Assembly: GCA_016987375.1 (NCBI GenBank) | Contig: PJRA01000016.1 | Location: 1,576,903-1,640,902 of the forward strand | Source of the DNA: Brachionus koreanus | Lineage: Eukaryota > Rotifera > Eurotatoria > Ploima > Brachionidae | Reading direction: 5' to 3' | DNA: 64,000 nucleotides | Shown: positions 34,309 to 48,054 of the stretch, piece by piece | Layout of the letters: every line of letters starts with the position of its first letter | How positions within the stretch are numbered: position 1 is the stretch's first letter | The notes under the pieces: generated by a model | Databases searched by the model: none | The model's input: the letters and a program-made list of their open reading frames with translations, nothing else | What the model was told of the DNA's origin: nothing | Position numbers and translations under genes: made by a program

Positions 34309-37300
34309 ATGAAAAGATCTAATTCAAAGCTATCAAAGCAAGCACAATCATCTGATAATCTTCAAAAAACATTATTTCAATGCTGGAAGCCTCCCAATTC
34401 AATTAAATCGAATTCAAATGACAATTTGATAGCCATTTCTGCGAGAATATCGGAACCTCCAGATCAAACAATAGCTGAAAATGATGATTTAGAGCTTATT
34501 CATTCAACGGATACTTTTTTAACAAATTATTCTCTTAACCAAACCACAAATGAAGTGCAGAATATCTTAAAAGTCAATACAATTTCGAACGACGATGATA
34601 GTACAGTAGAAAAACTAACACTGGGAATTGATGAAAACGCCCTACAATCAACTCAATATACTGATACTTCAGGATTTGATTATAATTCGGGATCGGTTTG
34701 GATCTACCCAATTAAAGAAAATCACCAAATACGCTCTTATCAGTTCAATATTGTAGAACAATGCTTATACAAAAATACAATGGTTGTTTTGCCAACAGGA
34801 ATGGGAAAAACTTTCATCGCCGCTGTGGTAATGTATAATTTTTACCGATGGTATCCATTGGGAAAGACTATTTTTATGGCTCCGACTAAACCATTAGTAA
34901 ATCAACAGTTCGATGCTTGCTATCAAATAGTTGGAATACCCAAAGCAGACATGACATCGATGACAGGACAAATGGCACCTGAAAAACGCAAACTTCTTTG
35001 GGACACAAAAAGAGTTTTTTTTTTAACTCCACAAGTTATTTCAAATGATATTCTTAGAGGAACTGTTGATGTCAATATGATAAAGTGTGTTCTTATTGAT
35101 GAGGCTCATAAAGCTCTAGGAGATTATGCTTTTTGTAAAGTTATCGAATCAATTAGTGAATCGAATAAGAATTTTCGAATCATAGCCTTAACAGCTACGC
35201 CAGGTAGTGACATTAAAGCAGTTCAAAATGTTATTGACAGATTGTTAATATCACACATAGAGCTTAGAAGTGATGATTCAATAGATATCCAGCAATATAG
35301 CAACAATAGAACTATTGATAAATTTGTCTTACCTTTAAATGATGAAATATTAAAAATCAGAAATGCTTATTACAATGTAAAAATATTATTAAAAAAAAAT
35401 ATTTATTAAAAATTTATTAATTAAAAAAAATTAGGTAATACGCGGTCCTTTAAAGAGGCTAGAAGTAAATCGCGTGTTGAGTGTACGCGATCCGGGTAGT
35501 TTGCATAAATTTGCCATTTTGACACGCAGGGATGTTTTTAGAAAAAATGTAGCACCTGGTATGGATTCAAGACGGGCTGGTCTTATTGAAAGTGATTTGG
35601 CAATTTTGGTCACTCTTGTACACGCTCTTGAATTGTTAATTCAATACGGTGTAAAATCTTTTTATATGTTTTTGAAGAGTAATGTAGAAAATCTGGACGG
35701 CAGTAAATCTGCGGCTCAGCAGCACAAAATTAGAACAGAAATTGGTCAAGTATCTGAAATGGCCGATTATTATGAAAAATTTAAAGAAATCTTTGACCAA
35801 AAGTTAGATTAGAAAAAAAAAATTTTAAAAGATGTAATATATTTTTTTTGTTTAGATCCAAACCGGTTCCTAGACATATGCGTCATCCAAAACTATTGAA
35901 ACTAGAGGAAGTAATTTTAGAACATTTTAAAAAATTTGGAAAAAGTAAATAAAATTTATTCTAAATTAATAAAATTTTAAAATCTATCGCTTAGCTTAAT
36001 TAAGACGATACAAGAGTGATGATATTTTCTCAGTATAGAGAAAGTGTTTATGAAATAACTGAAATGTTGTCCGAACACGAAGACATAAAGCCAATGCAGT
36101 TTGTTGGTCAAGCATCAGGTGGTAGCCGCAAGAGTGTAACACAAAAAGAACAATTAGAAGTTGTGAAAAAATTTCGCGATGGTGGTTTTAACACTTTGGT
36201 CTCAACTTGTGTGGGAGAAGAAGGTCTTGATATTGGTGAAGTGGATTTGATTATAAACTATGATTCTCAGAAAAGTCCCATACGTCTAATCCAACGCATG
36301 GGTCGAACAGGAAGAAAGCGCGAAGGCCGTATAGTGGTTCTTCTAACAGAAGGCAAAGAAGAACAATCGTATATAACCAGTTTATCAAAGAAAAAGGACA
36401 TGTACAAATTTATTTTAAATGGAAAAAAAAATTTCAAATTCTACCAGAACAATCCACTAATGATTCCGAAGGGTCAGCAGCCCAAGTGCCACAAAATGAA
36501 CATCATATTGCCTTGTGAACAAGAGGAAGAAGAGGAAAAAGAAAATAAGAAGAGTAAAAAAAAATCAAAATTAGATGAGACCGAGCAGCCCAAGAAAAAA
36601 ACTCGTAAGAGTAAAAGAAATTCAATAAAGCATGAAGAAGATGATTCTTTTAGTTCTCAGAAATTTCCTGATTTAGACCTAGACTTGAATACAAATAATC
36701 AATCTTTGAACAAAACTCCTCGTAATTCTAATCAGCTTCAGCTATTCAATGAATCAAATATACTTAGCATTAAAAACACTAAATTAGATTCAGATATTTT
36801 AGATAAACAAAAATTGGTGCCAGATCCACCAAATTTTAAAAAACTTTTCAAATGTTTGAATAAAAAAGGCAAAGAAAATGAAGACATATTCACCGAATCT
36901 TTTAATCTAGTCGAATGTATTGACTTGTGGCAGACTGATGAAGATGATTTTATGCTTGCCAAAGAGACAAGCCTAAATGTGGCTACTGACAATCCAGACA
37001 ATTCAAGTTTGATTGAAAAATTTGAAAATTTTTACATCAATTTAATGGATGGTATTTCGGACAGTGATGAAAGTACAGAGCCGGAAAAAAATGAATCAAA
37101 TGAAATGATTGTGGATGACACAGTTTTGATAGTTGAGGAAAATAATGTCAAAGAAACAACTTTGAATGATTTGTTTATGGATGAAGAAGATGATGACGAT
37201 GATCTTAAGTACATGAATGATGTTAATTTGATGTCAAAATTTTGTATAAACGAAACAATTAATGAGGATTTAAAGCCTGTGAATAAAATTGTGACGCAAA

Positions 37301-40300
37301 TTAAGCAGGAAGAGCATAAAATGGCGAGTCCAACTTCACCAATGCCAGTGCAGAATTCTAGTACGCCAAGATCTATTCTTAAAAAAAAGAATCAAATTTC
37401 TTATTCTCCTGTTGATTATAGTCCTAAAATAGATACTGATTTTGATTGTACAAACAAAAGTGTATCTATGATTGGAATGACACAAGCTTTAAATTTACTG
37501 AATGCTACACAACTAAATAAGGAGGATAAGTGCGATCTTTTTGACATGAAATCAACTTTGTCTTATTTGTTCGGAGACTCAACACCAAATACTTCGGCCA
37601 AGAACAATTCAACCCATTCGATTAATTTTAATTCAAGTGGAAAAAAAAGAATTAGATTTGATGAAACATCTATTATAGAAACTAGTGGTCACAAAAAATC
37701 AATTAACAGCAATTCGGACGAGAGTTTGATACTAAAAAAAAAAGTTATTTATATTCTAATGATAGTTAATTTTTAATATAATAATCAATTTAAATATTTT
37801 TTAGAATTTTAAAGTAGTAAAAGATTTAAGTGGATCTTTTTCGGAGCCGAGTGTAGTGAAGATAGATGATAATTATTCAGATGATTCTGAATTTGATGAA
37901 ATAATTGGAAATAACAAAGACACATCTCAGTCTCAAGTACAAATAATTGATGAAGACAGTGAAACTGACGATGATTTTGATACAAATTTTTTGGATACAA
38001 ATCAAAGAAAAAAAGTAAATGAAATTTTTTTTTCCTTATTTAAAATTGTTTATCTAAGAAAATAAGAAATAAATTTATTGCTGATGAGGCAGTTATTTCG
38101 GGTGATGATTCAGAAGATGATGAAGACGAAAATGACTACGATTTAAAAGATAGCTTTGTTGATTCAAAAGAGCACAGCTGCGATGGTAATTTTGATATTT
38201 TAATATATAGTTTTTTGAAAAGCTTTTGGCTAGATCATGTAATAAAATAAATTTAGAAAATTGGTTTTAAATCTGTTTTCAAAGAAATTTAATTTGATTT
38301 TAGTTATTGTTTATTTTTTTTTAAATAAAATTGTGAATTTTTTGAGCAAAAAACAAAAAAAAATTTGGTCAGAAAAAAATTTTTCAAAATGTATCAATGG
38401 ATACAAAGTTAATGTCACCCATATTTTATTTTTGCAAATACCCTGCATGTCTGAAAATCACTATTTACATTAGGAAATTATTAAAATTAAATTGCACAGA
38501 CTAAATTTGGGTGATACGCACTTTGTATCATCTGAAACATTTTTCAGAATGAATTTTTGGCCTAAAAAAAAAAATTATTTCAACTTGAATTTTTATTTTT
38601 TTTTTGTTAAAAAATTCAGATTGACTAAAAAAAATAATTTTGTTTAATATTTTCATTTTTTTTAATTTTTCGAATCAAAGAGTCAATGTATCTTCGGTAT
38701 CAGAAAAGCTTAAGAGATGCCGAAATAAATCGTCCCAGCTATTTGACTCGTAAATTGCCTCCAATTACAGATGATATATTTTCCCAACTGCCTACCCAAG
38801 ACTCATGGTATGATTACGATAGCTTCTGTGTACCAGATGACCAAGTTTCCTTTAACGAGAAAAAATCTAGAAAAAAAAAATCAAGAAAAAAAGCTTCTGA
38901 CTCCAAACAAGAAAGATTTCGCAGAATTAAAAATTTGGATATGACTTGTATCAATGACAATATTGGACCCGATGAGCCGGCAAAATTCCCTGTCGAAAAA
39001 AAAATTCAAATGACTCAATTGCCTCGAAAGAAAAAACTTGTCAATGACGATAGTGATGATGAAATATTTGCTCAAGAAATACTGATTAAATCTGTGCCTA
39101 AAAATTCTAACAAAAGCTTAATGATTATTGATGAAGAAGAAGAAGACTTTAAATCATTTAAGCTCAAAAACAAGAAGTCCAACATTAAACCTGATATTGA
39201 TTGTATAAGTATTGATGATGATGCAAAACCAATCATAAAATCTGATCCCAATAAACTTGTTGAAACTATTCAGCTAAATGATGATGAAGATGAAGAGTTT
39301 AGTAATTGGATCAATGATACATTCGCAAAGGAAAGCTTTAACAATCATGAGACTTCAAGTAAAATAGCAGAGTCATCAGCTATTTTTAAAAATCCAGAGA
39401 AAGACGAAAATAAAACATTTATGTCTCATTTTAATCAAACAAAAAAAAATCCTGCTTTAAAACAGGAGACTTATGCTAAAAAACAAGATCAGAATATCTC
39501 AGATATAAAATTCACAATTCCAGTAGACGTAACTTAATTGATTCAGCTTAAAGTTATTTTTAAGATTTTTTAATAAACACTTCTTTTAGTTACCAAAAAA
39601 TAATAATTGGATTTTGATCGACGCTTCATTGCTGACATCAGCTGCAGTAAGTAAACTTAATTTTATTTTAAAAAAATATATTTATTTCAAATAAAAATTA
39701 ACAGAAAAATTTTAAAATTTTGATTTGCGTGTATTTGGGTACAAATTTTTGTAAATTTTTCAAAATTGTGGCTAAAAGCCTTTAAATTTAATACATAACG
39801 AATTTTGATTGATTGGGACCAACTCCTCTTTAAATTTTGTTTAATTAATAAAACTTGAATTTAAAAATTTAAGATATTTGATCTGAAATTTTCAATATTG
39901 ATTTTTTTCTTATAAACTAGTTAAAAAATATATATTAAGCGCTAATAGTCTATTTGAAAAGGACAGTAGGCTCTTAATTTCGTTTTTACTAATCAATTAG
40001 GTACAAAAAGTTCATAATGTAAAAAAATTTAAAAAAAAATTATTTATTCAAAAATAAACAAAAGTTGTTTAAAAGTCCGAAATTAAATTTTTTTTTTAAA
40101 TTTTCAAAAATCAAATTTTTATTTTAATTATCGAAATTTACTTGGATTAAAACATGGTATCTTCTAGTCAGCCCACTTAAATAAATTTTGTTTATCACTT
40201 AATCTCTTAAATATAAAATTAAATTTGATATTATTTATGAAATATAAATTTAAAAGTCAACCTGTTTTTTTTTATTTATTTGACTTGGAATAACAAAAAA

Positions 40301-41107
40301 TTTATCCTAAGGATATTGTAAAAAATGTTCGTAAAATATGGCAGCCAGAAAAAGTAATCATACAACCGGCAATTAATTGTGATTTTATAATTAGCCAAAG
40401 AAATGCTGTTATACGCTTCAAATGGACTGGTAAAATTAACTTCAAGCCAAATATTTTTTAATTTTAAATTCAAAGAATTGAGTACTGCTTCAATGCGCGA
40501 CCAAATTATAGAAAGATATGCTAAATGTAAAGCTTTATACAGCACTGTAATAGTTATTGTGATAGATGATCGAGAAAATAACAAGTTTGCTTAAGTCAGT
40601 TATTAAGAATTTTTTTGTAAGAAAATTTTTCAAGGAATCGTTCCAAATTATTTGACTCAGTAATTGCTAATTTGGCTAAATGTTCTCAAATTTTATATTC
40701 TAAATCTAAAAGTGAAAATTAACCAAAAATTACGAAAAAAAAAAATTACAAATTTTATTAATTTAGCCGAGGAATTCAGCTATCAACTTTACTATTTAAG
40801 CAACAACGAAAGAGAACTTGGTTTTCACCTTGATCTTGAATGCAACAAATTAATGGAAAAGAAAAAAAAAGATTTGTCATTTTATCTATCTTTGCCAAAT
40901 TTATCAGTCATAAATTGTCTTTATTTGTGCAAAAATTTCGATAGCATATCAAAATTTTGTATTAGGTAAGAATAATTTTTTAAAAAATAAAAAATTTAAA
41001 ATTAAATTAATTTTATTTTCTAAAGCTCTTTGGAGGAATTGAAATCAAAGGGTAAAATGAACGATCGAAAAGCTAGAAAACTTTTGAGATTTTTAATTGA
41101 CTCTTAA
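34309..41107 (+). CDS. FANCM: FANCM DNA translocase and fork remodeller
   Basis: Anchors the Fanconi anaemia core complex and remodels stalled replication forks. Thirteen exons: 34309-35376, 35435-35802, 35856-35944, 36005-37743, 37805-38014, 38059-38185, 38681-39528, 39590-39646, 40312-40429, 40476-40584, 40635-40711, 40767-40965, 41026-41107; total 1696 residues in one frame. Seen: SF2 helicase motif I LPTGMGKT (about 160), DEAH box IDEAHKALGD (about 263), SAT motif LTATPGS, HEF insert-like region, motif V STCVGEEGLDIGEVDLI and motif VI QRMGRTGRKREG (about 600). A long acidic and Lys-rich disordered middle follows. The C-terminus has an ERCC4-like fold (WILIDASLL, INCDFIISQRNAVIR, VIVIVIDDREN, about 1483-1600) and tandem HhH (LSLPNLSVINCLYLC), as in FAAP24-binding FANCM. 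The XPF nuclease motif ERKxxxD is absent, as expected for this pseudo-nuclease. Introns 6 (495 nt) and 8 (665 nt) are the only large ones. The stop lies 69 bases from the convergent neighbour. Confidence 0.96.
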
Positions 41108-41176
41108 AATTGAATTTCGAAAAAAAAAATTTTTTTTAATAGATTTTTTTATTGTGTATATAGAAAAAATAAACTT

Positions 41177-42169
41177 TTAAAAAAATTCACTATGCATTTT
41201 TTTATAATCAGTAATGTATTTTTTAACATTTGGGAATTTGTTTTTAAATAGAACATTGAAAAAAGCTTCTAATTGCGGCCATTTCTTAGACAATTCTTCA
41301 TGAAATAAATGAAAATCGGTGAATTTGTCCAAATCTTGAGCTAAAATTTTCTCATCCCAATCACCATCTCGGTCTAATCTAAATCCTCTAAACTTAATTT
41401 CATCAATTTTCAAATTATTAAATATTGTAAAGTTATGTATCATTAGACTAATCATTTTTTGATCTGAAAACCAAGCATCTTTTTCTTTTGCCAATTTGTT
41501 AATCCGAACAAGGTTAATATTATGAAAAACACCTATTAATTTGTTCAAAACAAGAGTCGAATCTATTGAATCTAATTTAAGATTAAGAGATTCGTATAAA
41601 TTGGTAACTTTTTTCCAGTTTGATTTAGTCATTCCTATGTGAGACATTGGATACATTTTAATAGTTTTGCCTTCAACATCAAAAGAACCACAACAATCTG
41701 CATTCCAAACTGTTATTTCATCAGGATAAATCACTTGATAGTAGTTTTTGTTTATGGGAATTAAGTCGGCATCAGAAATTAATACATAATCGTTGTCTTT
41801 AATTATTTTGTTATCTATAAATCCAGCAAAGATGCGGCTTAGTTTGGATGTCAAAAGTTGGTAGTCATCAGTTGAATGTATCTTAATTGTTTGAATTTTG
41901 CACTCATTTAAAAAATCGATTGGTATTTTGCTGAACAAATTTATGTTATAAAAGTCAGATGATACCAAAAATATGATCGGTGTATAGCCTATGCTTTTCC
42001 ATGCGATTGCAGCCAGTGGAAGATAAAATGTGTAGTAATAAGTATTTAAGTCATCAATATTACTCGAAAGAATCACAAAAAAGCGACGTTTGTTTCTACG
42101 AAAAAAAAATAAAACGTATACAAACAAAATTAGAATAAAAATAAGTAACTTTTTTTTATTCTTTCTCAT
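41177..42169 (-). CDS. Type II membrane glycosyltransferase-like protein
   Basis: Single exon, 330 residues. A Lys-rich cytosolic start (MRKNKKK) is followed by one membrane segment (about residues 8-22, LLIFILILFVYVLFFF) and a lumenal domain, the layout of Golgi transferases. The domain begins RRFFVILSSNIDDLNTYYYTFYLPLAAIAW, then has a nucleotide-sugar-type DxD motif in LISDADLIPINKNYY, a WNADCCGSF segment and YPMSHIGM. Later come SDQKMISLMIH and FRGFRLDRDGDWDE. This resembles GT-A-fold proteins in lophotrochozoan genomes that I know only as uncharacterised. Donor, acceptor and pathway cannot be inferred. The lack of introns contrasts with most neighbours. It is convergent with FANCM, with 69 bases between stops. 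Confidence 0.75.
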   Translation of the reverse strand: MRKNKKKLLIFILILFVYVLFFFRRNKRRFFVILSSNIDDLNTYYYTFYLPLAAIAWKSIGYTPIIFLVSSDFYNINLFSKIPIDFLNECKIQTIKIHSTDDYQLLTSKLSRIFAGFIDNKIIKDNDYVLISDADLIPINKNYYQVIYPDEITVWNADCCGSFDVEGKTIKMYPMSHIGMTKSNWKKVTNLYESLNLKLDSIDSTLVLNKLIGVFHNINLVRINKLAKEKDAWFSDQKMISLMIHNFTIFNNLKIDEIKFRGFRLDRDGDWDEKILAQDLDKFTDFHLFHEELSKKWPQLEAFFNVLFKNKFPNVKKYITDYKKMHSEFF

Positions 42170-42602
42170 TTTATTACAATCTTTGTTGAAAAAACAAAAA
42201 AAGTTAATAAAAATTTAGATGCTTAATGAGTAGTCTTTTTTTAAATTACATTAATTTTGTTGCTCAAGCAACATTTAACTCAAAAATAAAAATTTAAATA
42301 TTTTTAAAAATATTTGAATTCTATTTCGTTTAACCCATTTTATTAATTCTCTGAAAAAAAAGTATTTTTTCAATCAAAGAAATGACCTTAAATATTTTTT
42401 TTTACTTTAAAATATCATTAATCCAAAATGAAATTAACAAAAAAAATTTTTAAGCTTTATTCTGGTTAGTCATTGAGCTTCTTTAAATTTAGTCAAACTT
42501 AAAAATGTTTGCTATGGTTTTATGCAAATTTTATTTAGTATTATAATAACCAAAGAAATTTTATATAAACAGAAATTATTTTTTTTAGCTTAAAAAAAAA
42601 AT
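42170..42602. other. Intergenic, 430 bases
   Basis: Lies between CWF19L1 and the glycosyltransferase-like gene, both on the minus strand. AT-rich; it must contain the CWF19L1 3'UTR and the next promoter. No other signal. Confidence 0.4.
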
Positions 42603-44539
42603 TTAAATAGCAGGATCGAACATTTTAAATTCTTTTCTAAAGTCTTGAGTCATTTTTTTCTCCTCTTCAAGAGAAACGACACATTCTTTCCAGTCTATAC
42701 GATCCGCACAATTTAACAAAAGTTCACTGGCCATCACATCACGTCCAAAATTGATCGGAAATCCACCTCTTATTTCACACAAGTACCTTGTGGTGTCCAT
42801 TTCGCCTCTAGAACCATCATGAAGCTCCTCGTTCGGAATTTCGAGATAAAAAAATGGCCTATTAGGCTCCATAATTTGCTTTAAATTAGTCATTTGAGGA
42901 ATTTCGTTTAAGCAAATGTCTTGGTCTTGAGCCATAGACATAAATGCATCCTTTAGCAAATAAGTTTTGTCCCCTCTTATACCATAAACCTGAATTTGCA
43001 TATGTTTAGTGCGATAATTTCTTTCGTAAAAGAGAACACATTTTTTTTTTGATTTAAAAAACTTTGCCAATGCCAGTTTGTATTTAGCAATTTCTTCCAT
43101 TAGCTCTTGTTCTGCCTGAACCGACGACTGTACATGATTAATTGGTATAATCAACAAATGGTCTTTATTAAGAGCTCCTTTGGCATAGGCCAAATAGCAT
43201 TTGTCCCCAACAGACACAATATATTGACGCTCGACTTTAGACCCACCAAGACAAAACCAGCAAGGCTCTTGGGCCTGTTTTTGCATTGCTTCTAATTTTC
43301 GTTTCTGTTTCAGCATTTCTTGCTCTTGTAGCTCATTCATTTTTTGAATATAATCAGCGTCGTAAAAATACTGCAAACTTGGTTGTGCATCATGATCACC
43401 ATAATAATTGCTTCCATCTTCATTTTTTAAATTGAATGAACTCGAGTATGGATTGTCACTTGAAATTGGATTAGCCGTTTGACGAACAAGCTCTATATAG
43501 TCAAATTTTTTGGCTGGCAAAATGTTGAATGCATACAAAAACTTTGGTTTATTCGATTTATTGACTTTGGCAAGACCTAAAAAGCGTGTCATGTGTTTTT
43601 CTTTCTCAAGAAGAACTTGGTGATTACGGTAAGGTATGCGCTCGAAAAAAAAATTTTGTGATGCTGAAAAATGATACCGTGGCTTAAGCTTTTGAGCCAA
43701 ATAGGCCACTAATTCAGAGCCGAAATATTCTGACTTTTGTTTATTTTCCTAAATTATAAAAGTTTTAATAAAATTTTTTTTTTAATTAATTTTTTTTTTA
43801 CCAATTCTTGGTTGCTTAGATTTTCTACATTTTTAGGCCATTGGTTTGTCAACAAAATATCAATACATTCGCCAGGACTTCTCTTTTCAGAGTTGTTTAT
43901 GATGGCTTCGATGTCTTTGAGATCAAATTCAGAATATTCTTCTGAATCCGAATCATCGGACTTTTTTAGTTTTTTAAAAGATTGATTTTTCTTCTCAAAT
44001 CCGCTTAAATAAACTATGTTCAAACCATTGACAGTGTTGTAAGTGCCTTTAGGTCCAAGATAGATAATTTTGTCTGCACACAAATCACATCCTGACTTAT
44101 CATAAAAGTATTTATATCGACTTGATTGATTAGGTCCAAGAACATAAGTTTGAATTGGAACTTGAATAAGAATATAGAAATTTTTCTTTTCTTTTTTTTT
44201 ATTTTTTAGATAATTCATACCCAATGATGGATTTGATATATATTCAAAAATTTCAGAATTTTCGCTCTCATCTTGAGCAAAAAATTCTCCAACACAAAAA
44301 AGAATCTAAAAAAGTTAAATTTTTTTTTAATTTGATTTAAATTGAAATAAAATTTTTAAATTTACATCAAATTTGCCGACTTTTGATTGAATCGATTTGA
44401 CCCTTGAATACAAATCGGCCAATTTGCCTTCTACATCGCCACTAACCAAACTATTTAACAACAAAATTTTATTTTAAATAAAATTCAAAAGTGATAAATT
44501 TAACATTTTTAGAGGTTTTTCAGACTCATTAGTGCTCAT
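42603..44539 (-). CDS. CWF19L1: CWF19-like protein 1
   Basis: A conserved eukaryotic protein linked to the spliceosome and lariat debranching (yeast Drn1). Four exons, 44539-44505, 44450-44366, 44305-43802 and 43748-42603, give 589 residues; human has 538. Domains: an N-terminal metallophosphatase-like domain (ILVSGDVEGKLADLY, ILFCVGEFF, PIQTYVLGPN, GLNIVYLSG, DILLTNQWP), PRYHFSASQNFFFERIPYRN, then CwfJ C-terminal domain 1 with the cysteine motif PCWFCLGG and the HIT-like block INHVQSSVQ (about 365-450), and domain 2 ending GGFPINFGRDVMASELLLN. An acidic insert (DDSDSEEYSEFD) and a Lys/Gln coiled stretch are lineage additions. The 35-nt first exon is small but both splice sites are good. Divergent from the NDR kinase, with 276 bases between start codons. 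Confidence 0.95.
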
Positions 44540-46262
<1,723 letters not shown>

Positions 46263-46786
46263 AAATTGTAAAAAAATTTTTAGAATTATGCTTTGCCGAC
46301 TACGCGGTACCTTAGTTGGACCCGTACATAAAGAGAATTAGTGATTTTATTCTGTTTATTTTTTTTTCTACTTTTAAATTTTAAATTTAATCAATATTTA
46401 TTATGTTTTAAAAACGATAAGTTTTAATGGTGATCGTGGGCAAAATTGGTTACTATATTTTCTGAACTAAATATTTTTTTTTTTAAATTTAAGAATAAAA
46501 TATTTATTTTGGTTCACTTTTGTTATGGTTTATTTTTGGAAATTTTTCACTATAAAAGAAATATTAAAATAAATTTTATTATAACTTTAAAATTAATTTA
46601 ATTATCATTTATTGGCAACTGCCACCATATCGGACCATATTAAAGTTTAAATTATACTGCCAAAAACATGTCTTAAATTATGGGTGTGCATTAAAATGGT
46701 TGTCCATTAAACACGGATCCGGATTTAAATAAATTAAAATTAAAATAGTTAAAAAAAATCATATTATTTTTATACATGCAAATTAA

Positions 46787-47001
46787 CACTAGAACGCCCG
46801 AGGGTTTTTTTAGACCCCTTTTTGAAAAATTGAAACTTGATTTTTACCAAATATAAATAAAATTTTAAAAAACTGTTTTTATTATCTAAAAATTTTGATT
46901 TTAATTTTTAAGAAAATGAATTAATTTTAAAAGAAAATGTTTAATTTATCTTAATAGCTTTATTTAAAATTTTAATGAGAAATCAGCCGGGCTTTCTAGT
47001 G
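46787..47001. mobile_element. piggyBac-type MITE, copy 2, with TTAA target duplication
   Basis: A 215-bp element in the same orientation as copy 1, with the same ends (CACTAGAACGCCCG and CGGGCTTTCTAGTG) and TTAA on both flanks (46783-46786, 47002-47005). The interior is very similar to copy 1 with scattered substitutions and small indels, so the copies are fairly young. Confidence 0.9.
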
Positions 47002-47050
47002 TTAATGAAAAAAAATTGAAAAAGTAAAATTAAAAATTAATTATAGAAAA

Positions 47051-47269
47051 TTAGTAAATAGGAAATTCAAAAATGTGTTCATTTTTTGAAAAATAAATAT
47101 TTAATCCACCATAAGGAACATCCTCTGGTATTATAATTAACATTTCTTTTTTGGTTTTAATCAGAGAAAATAAATTCTTGTTCAGTAAAGTAAAATCTCG
47201 TCTGGAACTTATAGTTTTAAGTTGATGTAAATGAAAACAAATGGTCAGATAATTGGAAAATTCAAACAT
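47051..47269 (-). CDS. Doubtful small open frame
   Basis: 72 codons; MFEFSNYL at the start, then RRDFTLLNKNLFSLIKTKK and MLIIIPEDVPYGGLNIY. The end faintly recalls Roadblock/LC7 proteins, but the match is too weak to name. Its ATG overlaps a donor-like and an acceptor-like site, so it might be the last exon of a small gene whose upstream part (47262-47459) is also open. Codon content is better than in random AT-rich frames. It may equally be noise. Confidence 0.22.
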   Translation of the reverse strand: MFEFSNYLTICFHLHQLKTISSRRDFTLLNKNLFSLIKTKKEMLIIIPEDVPYGGLNIYFSKNEHIFEFPIY

Positions 47270-48054
47270 TGTTTTTACCTATGTTGCTAAGAATAAACTT
47301 ATTAAAATTCCTATTAATACTAAGACATTTGATTTTGATTAAATAAAGATCTTTTAATAAATCTAAACTGAATGTTAAACAATAAAATAAGATATGTATT
47401 GTGAATAAAGTTTGCAATTTTGTGAAAAATTGAACAAAAAGAAGAAATGAATAAAGCATTGAAATTTCTTAAAAAATTTAAATTTTTCTAGAAGCTATTT
47501 GCTTTGTAAATGGTGCAACATGGTTCAAAATTGACTTTTTTTCAACATTTTGAAAAATAAAAATCAGCTAATTAAGTAAAACAAACATTTTTGGTAAAAT
47601 TTGATTAAATTTTATAATGAAATACAATTCATTAAATTTTTTGAGACAATAAAAAATAAAACTTAAAATATTTAACATAGATATAAAGATAAAATACTTG
47701 AATTAAAAAAATTTTGCTTATCCATTAAATTTTTTTTTGAATTATTAAGATCAAATATTTAAGACTATTTTAACTAATATTTTCTAAAAATTTCATAAAC
47801 CAGAACACTTTGATTTCAGGTCTAATCAAGTCAGTTAAATCTTTCTTGAAGGTTGACTTTAAAGTTTAAGATGACGAATATCAATGAATGACTTTTTGGA
47901 ATGAAAATTCATTCACTTATTAAAAAAGATAATTCATATTGCTCAAGTTTTTATTAAAAATTTTGAACATAAACTAAAAGTAATACCCAAAAAATTGAAA
48001 AATTAATTCCAAAAAAAAAAAAACAGAAAATTAGAAAATAAATAGTTTTAGTTC

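Larger units (their letters stand above)
46263..48054. other. Intergenic, 1.8 kb, with MITE copy 2
   Basis: Holds the STK38 3'UTR, the MITE at 46787-47001, a doubtful minus-strand frame at 47051-47269 and AT-rich sequence before the tubulin stop. No RNA gene was seen. Confidence 0.45.

Noticed and set aside
38261..38473. Open frame between FANCM exons 6 and 7
   Set aside because: It lies wholly within an intron (38186-38680), is extremely Lys/Phe/Asn-rich and is not needed for the FANCM frame.
47051..47269. A Roadblock/LC7 dynein light chain
   Set aside because: Only a short stretch (KTKK..IIIPED) is reminiscent; the N-terminal half does not fit, so no name is given.
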